A DNA stretch of 64,000 nucleotides from Patiria pectinifera. Taxonomy: Eukaryota; Echinodermata; Asteroidea; Valvatida; Asterinidae. Position numbers and translations under genes: made by a program. This document shows positions 9,134 to 20,374 of this stretch, in pieces (within the stretch, counting starts at the first letter, position 1; the number at the start of each line of letters is the position of its first letter). Location: positions 30,993,916-31,057,915 of the forward strand of contig CM057148.1 in assembly GCA_029964075.1 (NCBI GenBank), written 5' to 3'. The notes beneath the pieces were generated by a model, which did not search any database, was not told where the DNA came from, and saw only the letters and a list, made by a program, of their open reading frames with translations.

Positions 9134-9137
9134 TTTC
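9134..9137. repeat. Target site duplication TTTC, left
   Basis: TTTC before the 5' LTR equals TTTC at 16052-16055 after the 3' LTR. Four to six bp is normal for LTR elements. Confidence 0.75.
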
Positions 9138-9882
9138 TGTAGTGAGACGTATTTTACGAGGCACCGTACAATTGGCACACAGCCCAGAAATATGTATACA
9201 AACGCGCACTCAGTGCCGTGAACGCGCGAATATCATCCCTTTTCTGCCTGCACACCAAAGTGTGAGTATCGTGTACAAAACGTGTGCTTGAAAACCAACA
9301 TTTCAGTTTCAAATGACCAAAATTTGTATTATCTTTACATTCTAGTGTCATAATGCAAGTTCTCTGCTACCACTGGGCTAGGTTTTAGTTTATTTCATGT
9401 TGACAAAAGGATTGATTTAGAGGTGAATTAGTCTTCACAATCTCAAAGTTTTAATAACCGTGTGTCACATGTTGATTTATGGCAATATGGCTGTTTTATG
9501 TCAGGTGCAAATTGGAGGCCTAGTTCACAACAGCCGTACACTGGCCAGGCGTTCGGGGAACCGGTGAATCTTAGGAACCGGTGAATCTTAGAAACCGGTG
9601 AATCTTAGAAACCGGTGAATCTTATTGGCAACTGTGTCACAATTTATAGAGCTAGAAACTGAATCTATTATCTTATCAGTACTTTTTGTAACAGTTTTAT
9701 TTGTGAGTTCAAATTGAGATCATGTGTTAATTTAAACTATTGTAATCGATTTTTGTGAACAAGTTCATGAGACCAAGCATAATTTGACTCCTGCTTTGAT
9801 TTGTTTCTGTTTGTCTTGATTTGGCCTTGGCGTCCTTAAATCTAATCATTTGAGCGGACCTCCTTACTGGCGTACCGCTACA
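9138..9882 (+). repeat. 5' LTR of the gag-only element
   Basis: 745 bp, TG...CA. Contains four tandem copies of an 18-bp unit, aaccggtgaatcttagga, at 9560-9630. The other LTR has a similar set with extra substitutions. No convincing TATA box was identified. Confidence 0.85.
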
Positions 9883-9886
9883 AAAG

Positions 9887-9904
9887 TGGCGTCGTAGACA
9901 GGAT
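9887..9904 (+). promoter_or_regulatory. Primer binding site (putative)
   Basis: tggcgtcgtagacaggat lies 4 nt after the 5' LTR and starts with TGG, the complement of a tRNA CCA end. I do not identify the tRNA. Confidence 0.55.
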
Positions 9905-9929
9905 GCCTTGGACAATGAAGAATAAACAG

Positions 9930-10210
9930 CATTACTGGACCAAGCCCAGTCTAATGTGGCTTTCGCGAACCCGTGAATCCCGGGTTCGTATTCATGAGCC
10001 CCCTACTAAGATAATGGCTATTTAATCTGTTGATGACCATAAAATATGTTCTTGATAAGCACTCAGGCTATCCCCAATGTATATGCGTATGTTGTTTAGA
10101 GCCAGCCTGCCTCCCATCAGAATTTGAGTGATGAGTGATGCGCCAGTTAAGTGCTGGAAAGCTACCAACAGCTAAGAAAGCCACATTAGACTGGGCTTGG
10201 TCCAGTAATG
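9930..10210. mobile_element. 281-bp MITE, copy 1
   Basis: Ends are perfect inverted repeats of about 35 bp, starting cattactggaccaagcccag. No coding capacity. A TA duplication is possible if the true end is CTGGACC. The interior holds a small palindrome, cgaacccgtgaatcccgggttcg. It appears identical by eye to the copy at 11524-11804, so one amplification was recent. Confidence 0.8.
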
Positions 10211-10915
10211 TATTCATGTTGTGCCAGGTAATAAAAATCAATCTGTTTATAGGGTGCACAGACCTAATTCAAGCGAGAATTTCTACGCCAGCTGATTAGC
10301 ATAAAAAGTGCCCCCACAATTTCTTTTGAAAACGGAGACCGTTTGGCTTTAAAAACGGTGGAATTGTTTAAATATACCCAAGGATCAACTCCCTGGTTTT
10401 GGGGCTTCCATCTGAGGGAAGGCTTGATAAAATCACGGACGAAAAAATGGGTTCTATTTGCCTGTGAAAGTGGAAGGGTGCCACTCTTAAAATGGCTACA
10501 TGCAGGCTCGGGAACTATCACTTTTCGGCAGGTGATTTTATTTGGGTGTGAATATTTAAAAAATGTAATTGGCTACGGTACGTAAAATTGAAAAGAAATG
10601 AAAAGATGAAAGACAAGACAATAATTAAATTTTTGTTTCAGAAACCCCAGTGATGTTGGCTTGCATGTTACTTGGCCCTGAACTTTGACCCTATATATTT
10701 CAAAATGGCGGCCTCCAGTACTCATGCGGGCGGGGGACTTGAATACAGTTTTTTTGTGTTTACGTTCGTCGTAGAAGTCGATAGAGAGTCAAAAACTAGC
10801 TTTGGGAGACAGTTTTCTGGATTGTGAACAGAATAAGGCCTGGATAGGGCATAGCCTCATCCAAAGTGCATTATTGATGTACATGTACATGATATTCAGA
10901 CTTAACTGGCTACAG
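10211..10915. other. Gag-only element interior, no accepted gene
   Basis: Overlapping short frames on both strands at 10264-10585 (80-85 aa) have no recognisable motif. At 10702-10713 is aaaatggcggcc, which fits the YY1-binding consensus common in animal core promoters. Nothing else is recognised. Confidence 0.45.
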
Positions 10916-11135
10916 TAATATAACCCTAGCCCAGGCCGACTTCAACCCTAACGGAGGGTATAAATCTAATGGAGAGCACCCCTAACGGATCGTAACCCTA
11001 ACGGGAGGCAACCATACCGGATCGTAACCCTAACGGGAGGCAACCCTAACGGGAGGCAACCCTAACGGGAGGCAACCCTAACGGATCGTAACCCTAACGG
11101 AGGGCAACCTTTGTGAAACGTAACCCTAACTGGAA
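10916..11135 (+). repeat. Degenerate aaccctaac minisatellite
   Basis: About a dozen 'aaccctaac' cores separated by gggaggc, ggatcgt or ggagggc. The most regular part is 16-bp gggaggcaaccctaac. The core contains the animal telomere motif CCCTAA, but spacing is irregular and units are not contiguous telomere repeats. It is probably a minisatellite and not telomeric DNA. Confidence 0.65.
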
Positions 11136-11523
11136 TGGTAGTGGTGGTTGTGAGGGGGGGGGTGTTGTTATTGTTGAAGGGGGTACTCGGTGTGGGTGGT
11201 TGGTTAGGGGTGGGGATGGGGTGGGGGTGGATGGGGGTATCCTTTAAAGACATGAGCCTTCTAAGTAAAACCTTCAATGACCAAGAAGCATTTCCTCCCC
11301 ACCCTTTTCAAGATAACCACGCCCACCCCACACAAAAGAATTTAATATTTAAATGATAAAACAAAATCAAAGAAAACAAGCGAACAAAATACAAATGCTC
11401 CCATGCCCTCAGCCAACAACCCATACACCCACACCCACGCACATTTGGCAACGATAGAACTTTATTAAAATGATGCTATCATTATTTCTGAAGACACTGC
11501 AGATTCCGTAAGTGTGCTGGTTT
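11136..11523. other. G-rich then A-rich non-coding stretch
   Basis: A strongly G-rich plus strand (11150-11240) precedes AC-rich simple sequence. No gene is seen. Confidence 0.5.
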
Positions 11524-11804
11524 CATTACTGGACCAAGCCCAGTCTAATGTGGCTTTCGCGAACCCGTGAATCCCGGGTTCGTATTCATGAGCCCCCTAC
11601 TAAGATAATGGCTATTTAATCTGTTGATGACCATAAAATATGTTCTTGATAAGCACTCAGGCTATCCCCAATGTATATGCGTATGTTGTTTAGAGCCAGC
11701 CTGCCTCCCATCAGAATTTGAGTGATGAGTGATGCGCCAGTTAAGTGCTGGAAAGCTACCAACAGCTAAGAAAGCCACATTAGACTGGGCTTGGTCCAGT
11801 AATG
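11524..11804. mobile_element. 281-bp MITE, copy 2
   Basis: Same sequence and orientation as 9930-10210, with the same perfect terminal inverted repeats. Flanks differ (ctggttt / gtccctt), so it is an independent insertion or part of a duplicated block. Confidence 0.8.
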
Positions 11805-13307
11805 GTCCCTTAATTGTAAATTATTAAGTTCCCCGAACGCCTGGTCCTTGCTGTGGCCGACCGTCTTTCAAGGAGCATATTCCCTCCATTATCATGATTC
11901 AAGTCTAAGCGTCGGCCATATTTATGTGCTGGTGGACTGATCCCAGACCTTGGCATCATTGAAGTCAAGACTACATCTCTCTTCCAACAATTATTAATTG
12001 TGGTAGCATTTTCCAAATTACACTGTTACTGAGCACATTATTTTTTGTACACACTTGACCACATATGCATTAGTTAGGTGCACTGAAGTTGCACTAGTTA
12101 TTGTGTCAGGAAGTGTTTGTATTTTCTTGTTTATTATAACAAGCTTGACAATCGTGGTCCTTGAGTTTTAAGTTGAGAATACCACTGACGCATATTTGCA
12201 AGTACATTTGCACTTTGAGTAATTTGTTATCATTCAGATTTGATATTTTAGTGTCTGCACATGTAATATGCATACAGTGTTAATTGACCACAGGTACTGT
12301 TAATTGCAAACTACTTTGAGTGTTTTCTACATTGTATTACAATGTATTGAGTTGTACATGAGAGAGTATTGTGATGGCAGAGGGCAGGATTTGTCGGTCT
12401 CATTATTGAGGATTCATCACACAAGCTGTTATCCTTACCGGGATTCAGAAGGGAATATGGAATCTTCACATTTTTATGTTTTATATTGTCCTGGCACCGT
12501 GGTAAACACACCCGGGGCCATCTATCACCAGATCCTAGTATGGACCATAGTACGTCCTTCAGAGGGGGTGTCAGTCTGGTGATCCTACTGGAGGGGTTGG
12601 AATTGGCGGGAAAACCCTGTGTGCTTGTGCACATTTACATAGGCTTGTGTACAAATGCACTATAAACATTGGGATTAGTTCGATCACCCCTGTGACCAAA
12701 ATGGAATGTCTAATGGGGTTATGTCTGTGGTTTTAACGGCTGTTTTCTATGTGAACATGTGTATGTTTAGATTCCCTCTCTAAAACAGCATTGTGTTCCA
12801 ACTTGATTGGTATGTTTGCATGTATGATCCTCATTAGTGCTTTTACTTAGTATTTAGAGGGCTGTGAATTTTCGAGTCCCTCTTTGGTTCTTGTGAAGCA
12901 ATATTTTTAATGATTGACAGGTACATTACTCCAGTCCCTATTGATTTGTGACCGTGTGTATCGACCCTCTTTGTCTCCAACTAGAGGAGAGTCTATGTAA
13001 GTTTGGGCGAATTTTCTGTGGTCCTAAACCCGGTTTGTTTTTGTCACTTGTTGTTTAAATATAAAACCACCATGTCATTGTTTTGATTCCCTCCTGTTTG
13101 ATGTGGGAAATTGACTACAGCTGAACTATTGCAGAATTTATGTTCCTTGGTAGGTAACTATGTAATCTTGTGTACATATTACACATAGACATTGGTTTTG
13201 TATAAATCAACGTGAGGATTAGCCATAATATTATTTAATCAAAGTTGACATTCCTCCACATATTTTTGTTCGTGTTATTGTAGCCATTGGTTAGGCTGTC
13301 AGTCATA
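11805..13307. other. Long untranslated region of the gag-only element
   Basis: 1.5 kb without a supportable gene. Near 11831-11847 the sequence gttccccgaacgcctgg is the reverse complement of an LTR segment (ccaggcgttcggggaac near 9545). The rest is T-rich non-coding sequence. Confidence 0.5.
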
Positions 13308-14420
13308 ATGGCATCTATAGAAGCCCTTATGGATATTATTGTACAGTCACAGAAGGCTCTGACTAGTGTTCTCCAAACATTAATTTGTGAAAATATTCCA
13401 ACGGTGGATATTCCCAAATTTTTTGGCCGACCTAAGAATGTAGGGGATCTCACCCTTACGGATTGGTTGGATGATGTTGAAACATACTGTAGGGAATGTC
13501 ATTTTGAGGGTACAGCCAAGGTCAATGTAGCTATTGATCATTTAGGTGGTGTTGCCAGAGAGGAAGTCTTTTGTAGTCCTCCTGAATATCGTAAAGACTT
13601 CTCAAAGATTGTTGGAATATTGAAAGCACGATTTGGTTCCCATGAAACCGTTCATTTCCTCCGGAGCATGTTTTATGCTCGGAAGCAGAAACAAGATGAA
13701 TCATTAGCTGATTTTGGTCGTGCTCTGATGTTGTTGTATGATCGTGTAGAGAAAGTAGCCTTGAATCATGAAGAAGGAAAAGCTCTTGCTTACCTTCGAG
13801 AAAGAAGTCTGAGGGAACAATTTCATTGGGGGAGCATTGGATTCATGTGTGCGATTAGAGTTGCGCAGATTAGGAATGAAATATCCTGACCTCACATTCT
13901 ATCAATTTCGAGACGTGGCTCTTGGGTTGTTTGTAGATTTGAACAAAGCAGCAAATTGCTCGATTTCTGTTGACCCTTATTTTGATCATCCAGTTACCGC
14001 TGTAGCGGAGCAGAGTACAAATTGTGACACAATACCTGATCAGGGCAAACCAGTGAGCATATCAGAGATATCCCCAAGCCACTAAGTGTTGACCTCTCGC
14101 AGCAGTCGTTGCGACCTTCCAGTTGTTCACACTTAAAGCAAGGCCATGTTGCTCAAACTTGTATCCAGCATCAATGTCATGAGGTTGTAGATGCTAACTA
14201 TAACCAAGGCCCAGTGAGCAGTTCTTGTGAAACGGGTTCTGATTTTCCTGAATTCGCAATGCCTGCATTGAACATTAAAGTGCAGGAAAAAGCAGGGAAC
14301 CCCGTTGACCCTCCTGTTAAGTCACAAGAGGTAAATGACGATTCCAATCCTCTTGAATGCCAAGATTCTTTGGTAAGCCCAATTGTCAATCATGAACATG
14401 AGACAGATATATTGATCTAG
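13308..14420 (+). pseudogene. Retrotransposon gag (frameshifted)
   Basis: ATG 13308 starts MASIEALMDIIV. The central part, FFGRPKNVGDLTLTDWLDDVE ... LKARFG ... MFYARKQKQDESLADFGRALMLLYDRV, is the standard gypsy-type retrotransposon gag fold (capsid N-domain with W-D-V motif). The frame shifts near 13825-13845 and continues as RLELRRLGMKYPDLTFYQFRDVALGLF, the usual end of the capsid domain, to a stop near 14085. A third stretch (14109-14420) carries GHVAQTC, the second half of a CCHC knuckle whose first Cys is displaced. No pol follows. The protein would package element RNA, but this copy is broken. Confidence 0.75.
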
Positions 14421-15306
14421 GTTACAGTTCTTCTTCAAATAGGCCTATAGATGGGCCGGGTGAAACAACCTTTGAAGTTGTTCTTTCCAGTTGTCAGTCG
14501 ATTCCAAATTGGTCGCGTAAGGTAGACACAAACACGAGTGTGTAAGCGAAGCCTTCCTATCTCATGCATGGCGTAGCTCTGCTGCCTGTAGATAAGCTTT
14601 GGGCACAGCGGTCAGAACTTTGTAAAAAACGAACTGGTCGCTGGCCTACCGCAATTACTTAAAAAGAGTTTTGGAAAATGTTAAAATGTCTGATAAGTCT
14701 CAGACCGTGTTTTAGTTAGTGAGATTTGCCTGCTCCGGCAGGATCGCCATTGTGCCATCTCCGTGTATACATTGTATAGCTAGTTTTAGTTTGCATTATA
14801 TTTCCAAATGTGATGCAATATAGTTTGCATTCCAGTTGAAGCGAAGTATGTTGTTTTTGTACATCATAAATTGTTAAATATCTTGTCTAAATCTGGAAAA
14901 GTGCGTAACAGTTAATTCGTGTACAAACCTTGTTAGAAATGATGAGGTGGATTTGTTTAGTCATTGCTCAAATCACAATGTGACAGGTTATTTCCACTGC
15001 TTGGATATTTTATGATTCTAACAACGTTGATTAGTACACACATGTACATATCTATATTGTATTGTGTGTAGAGTGATTGAGAAGAATTCTTTGAAGTTGT
15101 TGGTACAGTATAGCCAAAGTTGTTTTCTTGCCATTGCTCCAGTTGCTGGGAATTAATACACACCTATTCATTGTAATTGTTGATGTATTGCATGACATAT
15201 GCACTGGATTGTTAACCTGCGATATAGACATTATAATTTGTGTATCCCTAATTGGTATTACTAATGAAGGACTATTCGAGGTCGCATAGTCTTAAAGCAG
15301 GGAACA
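14421..15306. other. 3' untranslated part of the gag-only element
   Basis: No pol domain, only short frames. It ends with 'aaagcagggaaca', a weak polypurine tract immediately before the 3' LTR. Confidence 0.5.
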
Positions 15307-16051
15307 TGTAGTGAGACGTCTTTTACGAGGCACCGTACAATTGGCACACAGCCCAGAAAAATGTATACAAACGCGCACTCAGTGCCGTGAACGCGCGAAT
15401 ATCATCCCTTTTCTGCCTGCACACCAAAGTGTGAGTATCGTGTACAAAACTTGTTCTTGAAAACCAACATTTTAGTTTCAAATGACCAAAATTTGTATTA
15501 TCTTTACATTCTAGTGTCATAATGCAAGTTTTCTGCTACCGCTGGGCTAGGTTTTAGTTTATTTCGTGTTGTCAAAAGGAGTGATTTAGGGGTGAATTAG
15601 TCTTCACAATCTCAAAGTTTTAATCACCGTGTGTCACATGTTGATTTATGGCAATATGGCTGTTTCATGTCAGGTGTAATTTGGAGGCCTAGTTCACAAC
15701 AGCCGTACACTGGCCAGGCGTTCGGGGAACCGGTGAATCTTAGGAACCGTTGAATCTTAGGAACCGGTGAATCCTAGAAACCGGTGAATCTTATTGGCAA
15801 CTGTGTCACAATTTATAGAGCTAGAAACTGAATCTATTATCTTATCAGTACTTTTTGTAACAGTTGTATTTGTGAGTTCAAATTGAGATCATGTGTTAAT
15901 CTAAACTATTGTAATCGATTTTTGTGAACAAGTTCATGAGACCAAGCATAATTTGACTCCTGCTTTGATTTGTTTCTGTTTGTCTTGATTTGTCCTTGGC
16001 GTCCTTAAATCTAATCATTTGAGCGGACTTCCTTACTGGCGTACCGCTACA
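15307..16051 (+). repeat. 3' LTR of the gag-only element
   Basis: Same length (745 bp) and ends as 9138-9882. About 20 differences by eye, mostly substitutions. Followed by TTTC at 16052-16055, completing the target duplication. Confidence 0.85.
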
Positions 16052-16055
16052 TTTC

Positions 16056-16290
16056 GTTAACGTGTTTCGCGGGGATATCTACGACTGGAAACAAATGGGA
16101 TTATTGGTTTATACGTTATTATTTCGCGGGAATCGCAACGACCGGAAATATACTTGTACAGTTATGTTATTGCTTTGTTTTCTGTTTCGCGGGGATCGCT
16201 ACGACCGGAAACAAATTCGAATATTGGATATTACGTTATTATTTCGCGGGGATCGCAAAGACCGGAAATAATACTTGTACAGTTATTGTT
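16056..16290 (+). repeat. YR2 hairpin-module array (four modules)
   Basis: Imperfect palindromic 27-nt modules, tttcgcggggatcgctacga plus ccggaaa and variants, begin at 16065, 16122, 16185 and 16242, 57-63 nt apart. Two spacer types alternate (…atattggatattacgttatta and …tacttgtacagttat…). A fifth module sits at 9074, before the inserted LTR element. The array lies upstream of YR2 gag and probably belongs to its terminal repeat region. Confidence 0.7.
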
Positions 16291-16516
16291 ATTGGCTAGC
16301 CCAGCAGCAACGTGGTTAGACAGAGGCAAGGTGTGGGCTGCTGTCACGTGGAGAAGCCCACTTCGTTGCAGTAACTGAATGTGGAAACATCGTTATCGCT
16401 ATTCTCCTGTTCAGCTTCAAGTTATACTTCGAAATTTATCCGAAGTTGTCTTCGAATTTCTTTAAAGTAGTTTCGTTGTCTGGTTGAAGTTGGATCTCGT
16501 CGAGTAACTTCCAAGA
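16291..16516 (+). other. YR2 leader
   Basis: Untranslated sequence rich in ttcg and agtt between the hairpin modules and the gag ATG, similar in character to 2540-2772 of YR1. No gene. Confidence 0.45.
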
Positions 16517-17693
16517 ATGCCTAAATCCACCCGGTCATCAACTCCGGCTGCGAACAGGATGGATGCCGGCATTGGCAGGAGGCAGCGCGGGAGACCCCGT
16601 ACACGGGCCACGCAGTCTGGGGTGAGGGCACGTCGTGTTCGGATTGACGATGTGCCGACGCCGGCGGTCAGAAGTCAGCACCCGGCGTTAGAACAACCGG
16701 AGCTGCCGATCGAACCTGCACCAGGACCGAGTGGATCTGAGAGCCAACAAGCAAGGTGGGGTGAGTCCGGGGTGTCATCTTTGCCTGCAATGAACATTAA
16801 TCACGCTTCTTTTTGCGAGCCAGCCACGACTGGTTCACTAGATATAGTAGTGGTAATATTAATAGTTCTAGTAATTTTGCACGGGTTGACGGTTCCGTCT
16901 CCCAGCTTGGCGATATTCGGCCTGTACCGGTCCCAGCCATGCCAGCACTTGAGCAGAATTTGTATAGGCCCGACCCTGTCTTTTCAGGCCAGGGCGAGGC
17001 TCCGTTAGGGTTTCAAGTACCCATTGGGGTTAAAGGGAAATTTGGAGTGGGAAGTACAGAGATCTTTCCTTACTTGTTCATGATCCGGCCGCGACTTCTC
17101 TGGTGCTACCAAGTGATGAGACTTTAAAGTTAGCGCTGGAAAATGGGGCTATTGTTTGCAAGCCCGAGTCTCCTAAAAGGAAACTCGATACCATTGACAA
17201 ATGGCTCACTGCCTTTCACGCCTTTACGGCCATTTTTGCGGTGCGCCACCCTCTCCGGGTAGGCGAATTACTCAAGTACGCGGAGACGGTGAGGATGGCT
17301 GCCTCCCAATTTAGCGGCTTAGGATGGCGCGCGTATGACGAGCAGTTTCGTCTGCGCCAAGAAGCTAATCCGAGCCGTTCCTGGGGGGCCATTGACATGG
17401 AGTTGTGGGTTACGATAGCAGCCGCTGCCGTACTCGCCAATTCCACTCCATCTGCACCACCTAGTTCTGGTGCCACTTTTGCGCATCGTACATCCAAAGG
17501 CGGTGGTTTCTGCTTCGCCTTTAACCAGGCGAAGGGTTGCCACTGGGCGAATTGTAAATTCGCTCATAAGTGCACAAGTTGTAACCGTTTTGGCCATGGA
17601 GCGCTAATTTGCCGTGTAGGTTTTTTCCGAGCCGAAACAGCAGCCCTCTTCTGGGATGACTTCTGCGCAGCACAAAACTGCTGGCGTAGCTAG
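16517..17693 (+). pseudogene. YR2 gag-like protein (two frameshifts)
   Basis: ATG 16517 opens MPKSTRSS and the AT-hook-like RQRGRPRTR. The frame shifts near 16850 and again near 17100. The third stretch holds WLTAFHAFTAIFAV, ELLKYAETVRMAA, GWRAYDEQFRLRQEA and SRSWGAIDMEL, all shared with YR1. The C-terminus has a CCCH finger, CFAFNQAKGCHWANCKFAH, overlapping a CCHC knuckle, CTSCNRFGHGALIC. Role by position and fingers: nucleic-acid-binding gag. The pairing of a CCCH finger with a retroviral-type knuckle is seen in both YR1 and YR2. The frame ends TAG at 17691-17693, 53 bp before the pol frame opens. Confidence 0.75.
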
Positions 17694-17746
17694 TACTAGG
17701 AACCCCCCTCCGACGGCTTCGCAGGGGGCTAGAGCCAGAGAATCGC

Positions 17747-19116
17747 GTGCTGGAGACAATTTTCGTTCTTCCAACCCCAATTAAATTTGACATTTTAACC
17801 GAATGGCTTTCCGTTTATCCCGATGTTAGAGCGGCGGAATTACTACGTGTAGGATTTTCTGGTGGGTTTACTTTACATTACCAAGGTCCCCGTGTGTCGC
17901 GTGAGGCGAAATGCCTTTCCTCCGCCTCACAACAGCCCAAAATAGTCATTGAAAAGATCAATAAGGAAATTAGCTTAGGTCGCGTAGCGGGTCCCTTTGA
18001 CAAACCCCCACTTCCCAATCTGCAGTGTTCCCCCATCTGCTTGGTGCCTAAACAACAGCCCAACTCCTTTCGACTTATTCACCACTTATCCTATCCCGAA
18101 GGAACATCTATCAATGATTACATACACAAAGACAAATGTGTCGTACATTATGCAACTTTTGATAGGGCAGTAGAATTAGTCATGGAGGCAGGACCCAACG
18201 CCTGGCTGGCAAAATCGGACATAAAGTCTGCATTCCGTTTACTCCCAGTAGCCCCATCTGACTATGAACTACTTGGGTTTACGTTTCAAGGGTTGTATTA
18301 CTATGATAGATGTTTACCGATGGGCTGTTCCATATCTTGCTCTCTGTTCGAAACATTTAGTACTTTCCTTGAGTTCATGACCAAACAGATGGCCACCACA
18401 TCGCTAATAACCCACTATTTGGACGACTTTCTTTTTGTTGGCCATTCTCTAAATGCATGTCATGATTCACTCCAAGCTTTTAAAGTGGTATGTGCGCGTT
18501 TGGGGGTACCAATTGCTGAAGAGAAAACAGCGGGCCCATCGCAAACAATTACTTATCTAGGCTTAGATATAGACTCTCATCAACAGCAGGTTAGAGTTCC
18601 TGAGTTAAAGGTGCAGGCTCTTCGCCAACAACTTTCCAAGGCACTGCGTCAATCTAAGCTAACATTGGTTGAAGTACAATCCTTGGTAGGCTCCCTTAAC
18701 TTTGTGTGTAAAGCGGTCGCTCCGGGACGTGCATTTCTGCGGCGACTCATCGCTTTAACCCGGGGTTTATCTCAGCCGCATCACAAGGTGCGCCTTAATC
18801 ATGGGGCTAAAATGGACCTCATGATGTGGCTTTATTTCCTTGACCATTTTAATGGGGTTTCTCCGTTTCTGACTAATGGCTGGGAGTCAAACGACACACT
18901 TGAGCTTTACACAGATGCCGCCGGTAGTATGGGGTACGGGGCGTACTTCCAAGGGAAGTGGTTTCAAGGGAGATGGCCCGAATCGATAGGTCAGTCACCT
19001 CTGTCTATAGCATACTTAGAATTCTATCCTTTGGTCGTAGCTGTTTCTTGCTGGGGGTCATTTCTCGCAAATCGCAAAGTCATATTCCGCACTGACAACA
19101 GGGCTGTAGTTCATAG
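17747..19116 (+). CDS. YR2 reverse transcriptase-RNase H, 5' part, open until the gypsy insertion
   Basis: Continuous open frame with no ATG at its start (opens at GTG 17747), so it was probably expressed by frameshift, readthrough or splicing from gag. RT blocks: LGRVAGPF (about 78-84), CSPICLVPKQ, FRLIHHLSYP, SDIKSAF (Asp158), LPMGCSISC, HYLDDFLFVG (catalytic YLDD at 224-227) and TYLGLDID. DIRS-type RNase H: LYTDAAGSMGYGAYF (Asp390), AYLEFYP (Glu425), RTDNRAVVH (Asp450). The gypsy element enters after the ATA/ATAG that follows VVH. RNase H resumes at 34068 in frame once the insertion is removed. It makes cDNA from element RNA. Confidence 0.85.
19113..19116. repeat. Target site duplication ATAG/ATAT, left
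   Basis: ATAG precedes the 5' LTR and ATAT (34068-34071) follows the 3' LTR. Three bases match and the fourth differs at the junction. YR1 homology shows the pre-insertion sequence was catattattaa. Confidence 0.6.
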
Positions 19117-19326
19117 TGTTGCGTTCCCGCAAATTGTGTAGTTTATTTCTTTCCCAACCAATCCATTCCCATCCGTGCACAGCGTAATGCTTGCAGCGAT
19201 CCTGTGTGCCCTCACACAGCGCGAAGCTTTACCACGAAATCTTAGACACCGCACAAGTGTGTAGCACATTGTACAGTACGCTATTGTATAGCGCGCAATG
19301 CATGTAGCACTCACAGCTATTGAACA
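19117..19326 (+). repeat. Gypsy 5' LTR, first part
   Basis: 210 bp identical or nearly so to 33002-33212. Interrupted after 'gctattgaaca' by the Helitron pair. The 3' LTR reads 'gctattgaacatgtaccgcc' uninterrupted, which fixes the junction. Confidence 0.9.
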
Positions 19327-19363
19327 CTAGCGGGATGCCGCGCTTCGCGCGGCACCCGCTAGA
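19327..19363 (-). terminator. Helitron 3' hairpin and CTAG end, unit A
   Basis: Near-perfect stem of ctagcgggatgccgcgc against gcgcggcacccgctag around a ttcg loop. In Helitrons this hairpin is the rolling-circle termination signal. The same hairpin recurs at 22809-22845. Confidence 0.85.
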
Positions 19364-20128
19364 TGGGTGGAGTTGACTGTTTCGTAATAATTACTGTATA
19401 CAATGAAATCTCGACAATTTAAACTCTAATAACTCCAAACAACTGTTAAGTCAAATAAAGAATCAGACCCTCTACTGCACGCGAGCCTATTTGGACTCGC
19501 CATCAGTCCCACCTAAGTTGTATTTGCGTTTAGCAACGTGCGCGCACATAACGTTTCCTGCGGATATTGTGCGAGGGTCCAGGACATATTTTCAATATAG
19601 GGGAAGGGGCTAGCTAGGATGAAGGGTGCTAGTTGGAAGGCCCAATTTCCGTAAAACCCGTCAACCATGTCACCAATATTTCCGGGGATGGGGAGAAGTA
19701 TTTCCAGGGATGGGGAGAAATGGTTTTTGTTATAGAGGGGAGATGTTGATATTGAAATCGCTGATATTGTAGAGGTTTATGTTTGTGCTGGGATTCATAT
19801 CGTTTAAATGTTGTTTTAAATTGCGCGCCGATTAGGAAGGTCTTGCTGTCAACAGTTGAATGAAATGAAGTATTTATTGCCCACCGATTGTCTCATGCGA
19901 TGTCTCATTATATAAAGCTCATAACTAATGTTGTGCTAGAATATTGTGCAGTCAATTTGAACATTGATTTTTCAAGGTGCCAAACCATTAAGGACGTATA
20001 CACCAACTGTACAATTAGGTAATTTAGATGAAACGCAGTTTGATCTTGGCCTATACAACGTGTATCCATCGTTCTCACTACAGAGGAGAGGAGGGGGAAG
20101 CCAGTGGGCGTGGGGGTTGGATATTGTG

Positions 20129-20357
20129 TGGGCGTCGCCAGGATTTTTTCTAGAGGGGGGCAAAACATATTTTTGCCCAAAAAATGCCCGTTTTTCTCAA
20201 CACATTCTCGATTTATCTGTTTTAGAGGGGGTGCAGGGACATTTTGCCCCCCCCCCCCCCAACCCATTAAATTCACACCACTATGACTTTGCGCCTCTTT
20301 TTTTGGGGGGCTTTTCCGAGGGGGGTGGGGGAGTGCCCCCCCCCCCCTCGCGACAGC
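20129..20357. mobile_element. MITE nested in Helitron A
   Basis: Begins tgggcgtcgccagg. The right end is decayed (cctcgcgacagcc) compared with the copy in unit B (cctcgcgacgccca). Internal G and C runs and no coding. Present at the same place in both Helitron units, so it entered their common ancestor. Confidence 0.65.
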
Positions 20358-20374
20358 CTTGCCTATTTATGTTA

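Larger units (their letters stand above)
9138..16051 (+). mobile_element. Gag-only LTR retrotransposon inserted in YR2
   Basis: Two 745-bp direct LTRs (9138-9882, 15307-16051) start TGTAGTGAG and end CCGCTACA. A primer-binding-like site follows the 5' LTR, and a 4-bp TTTC duplication flanks the whole. The 5.4-kb interior encodes only a gag-like protein; I see no protease, RT, RNase H or integrase. LTR divergence by eye is roughly 3%. It either depends on other elements for pol or lost it by deletion. Confidence 0.85.

Noticed and set aside
10916-11135. Telomere or subtelomere
   Set aside because: CCCTAA cores are spaced by unrelated bases and lie inside an LTR element; better described as a minisatellite.
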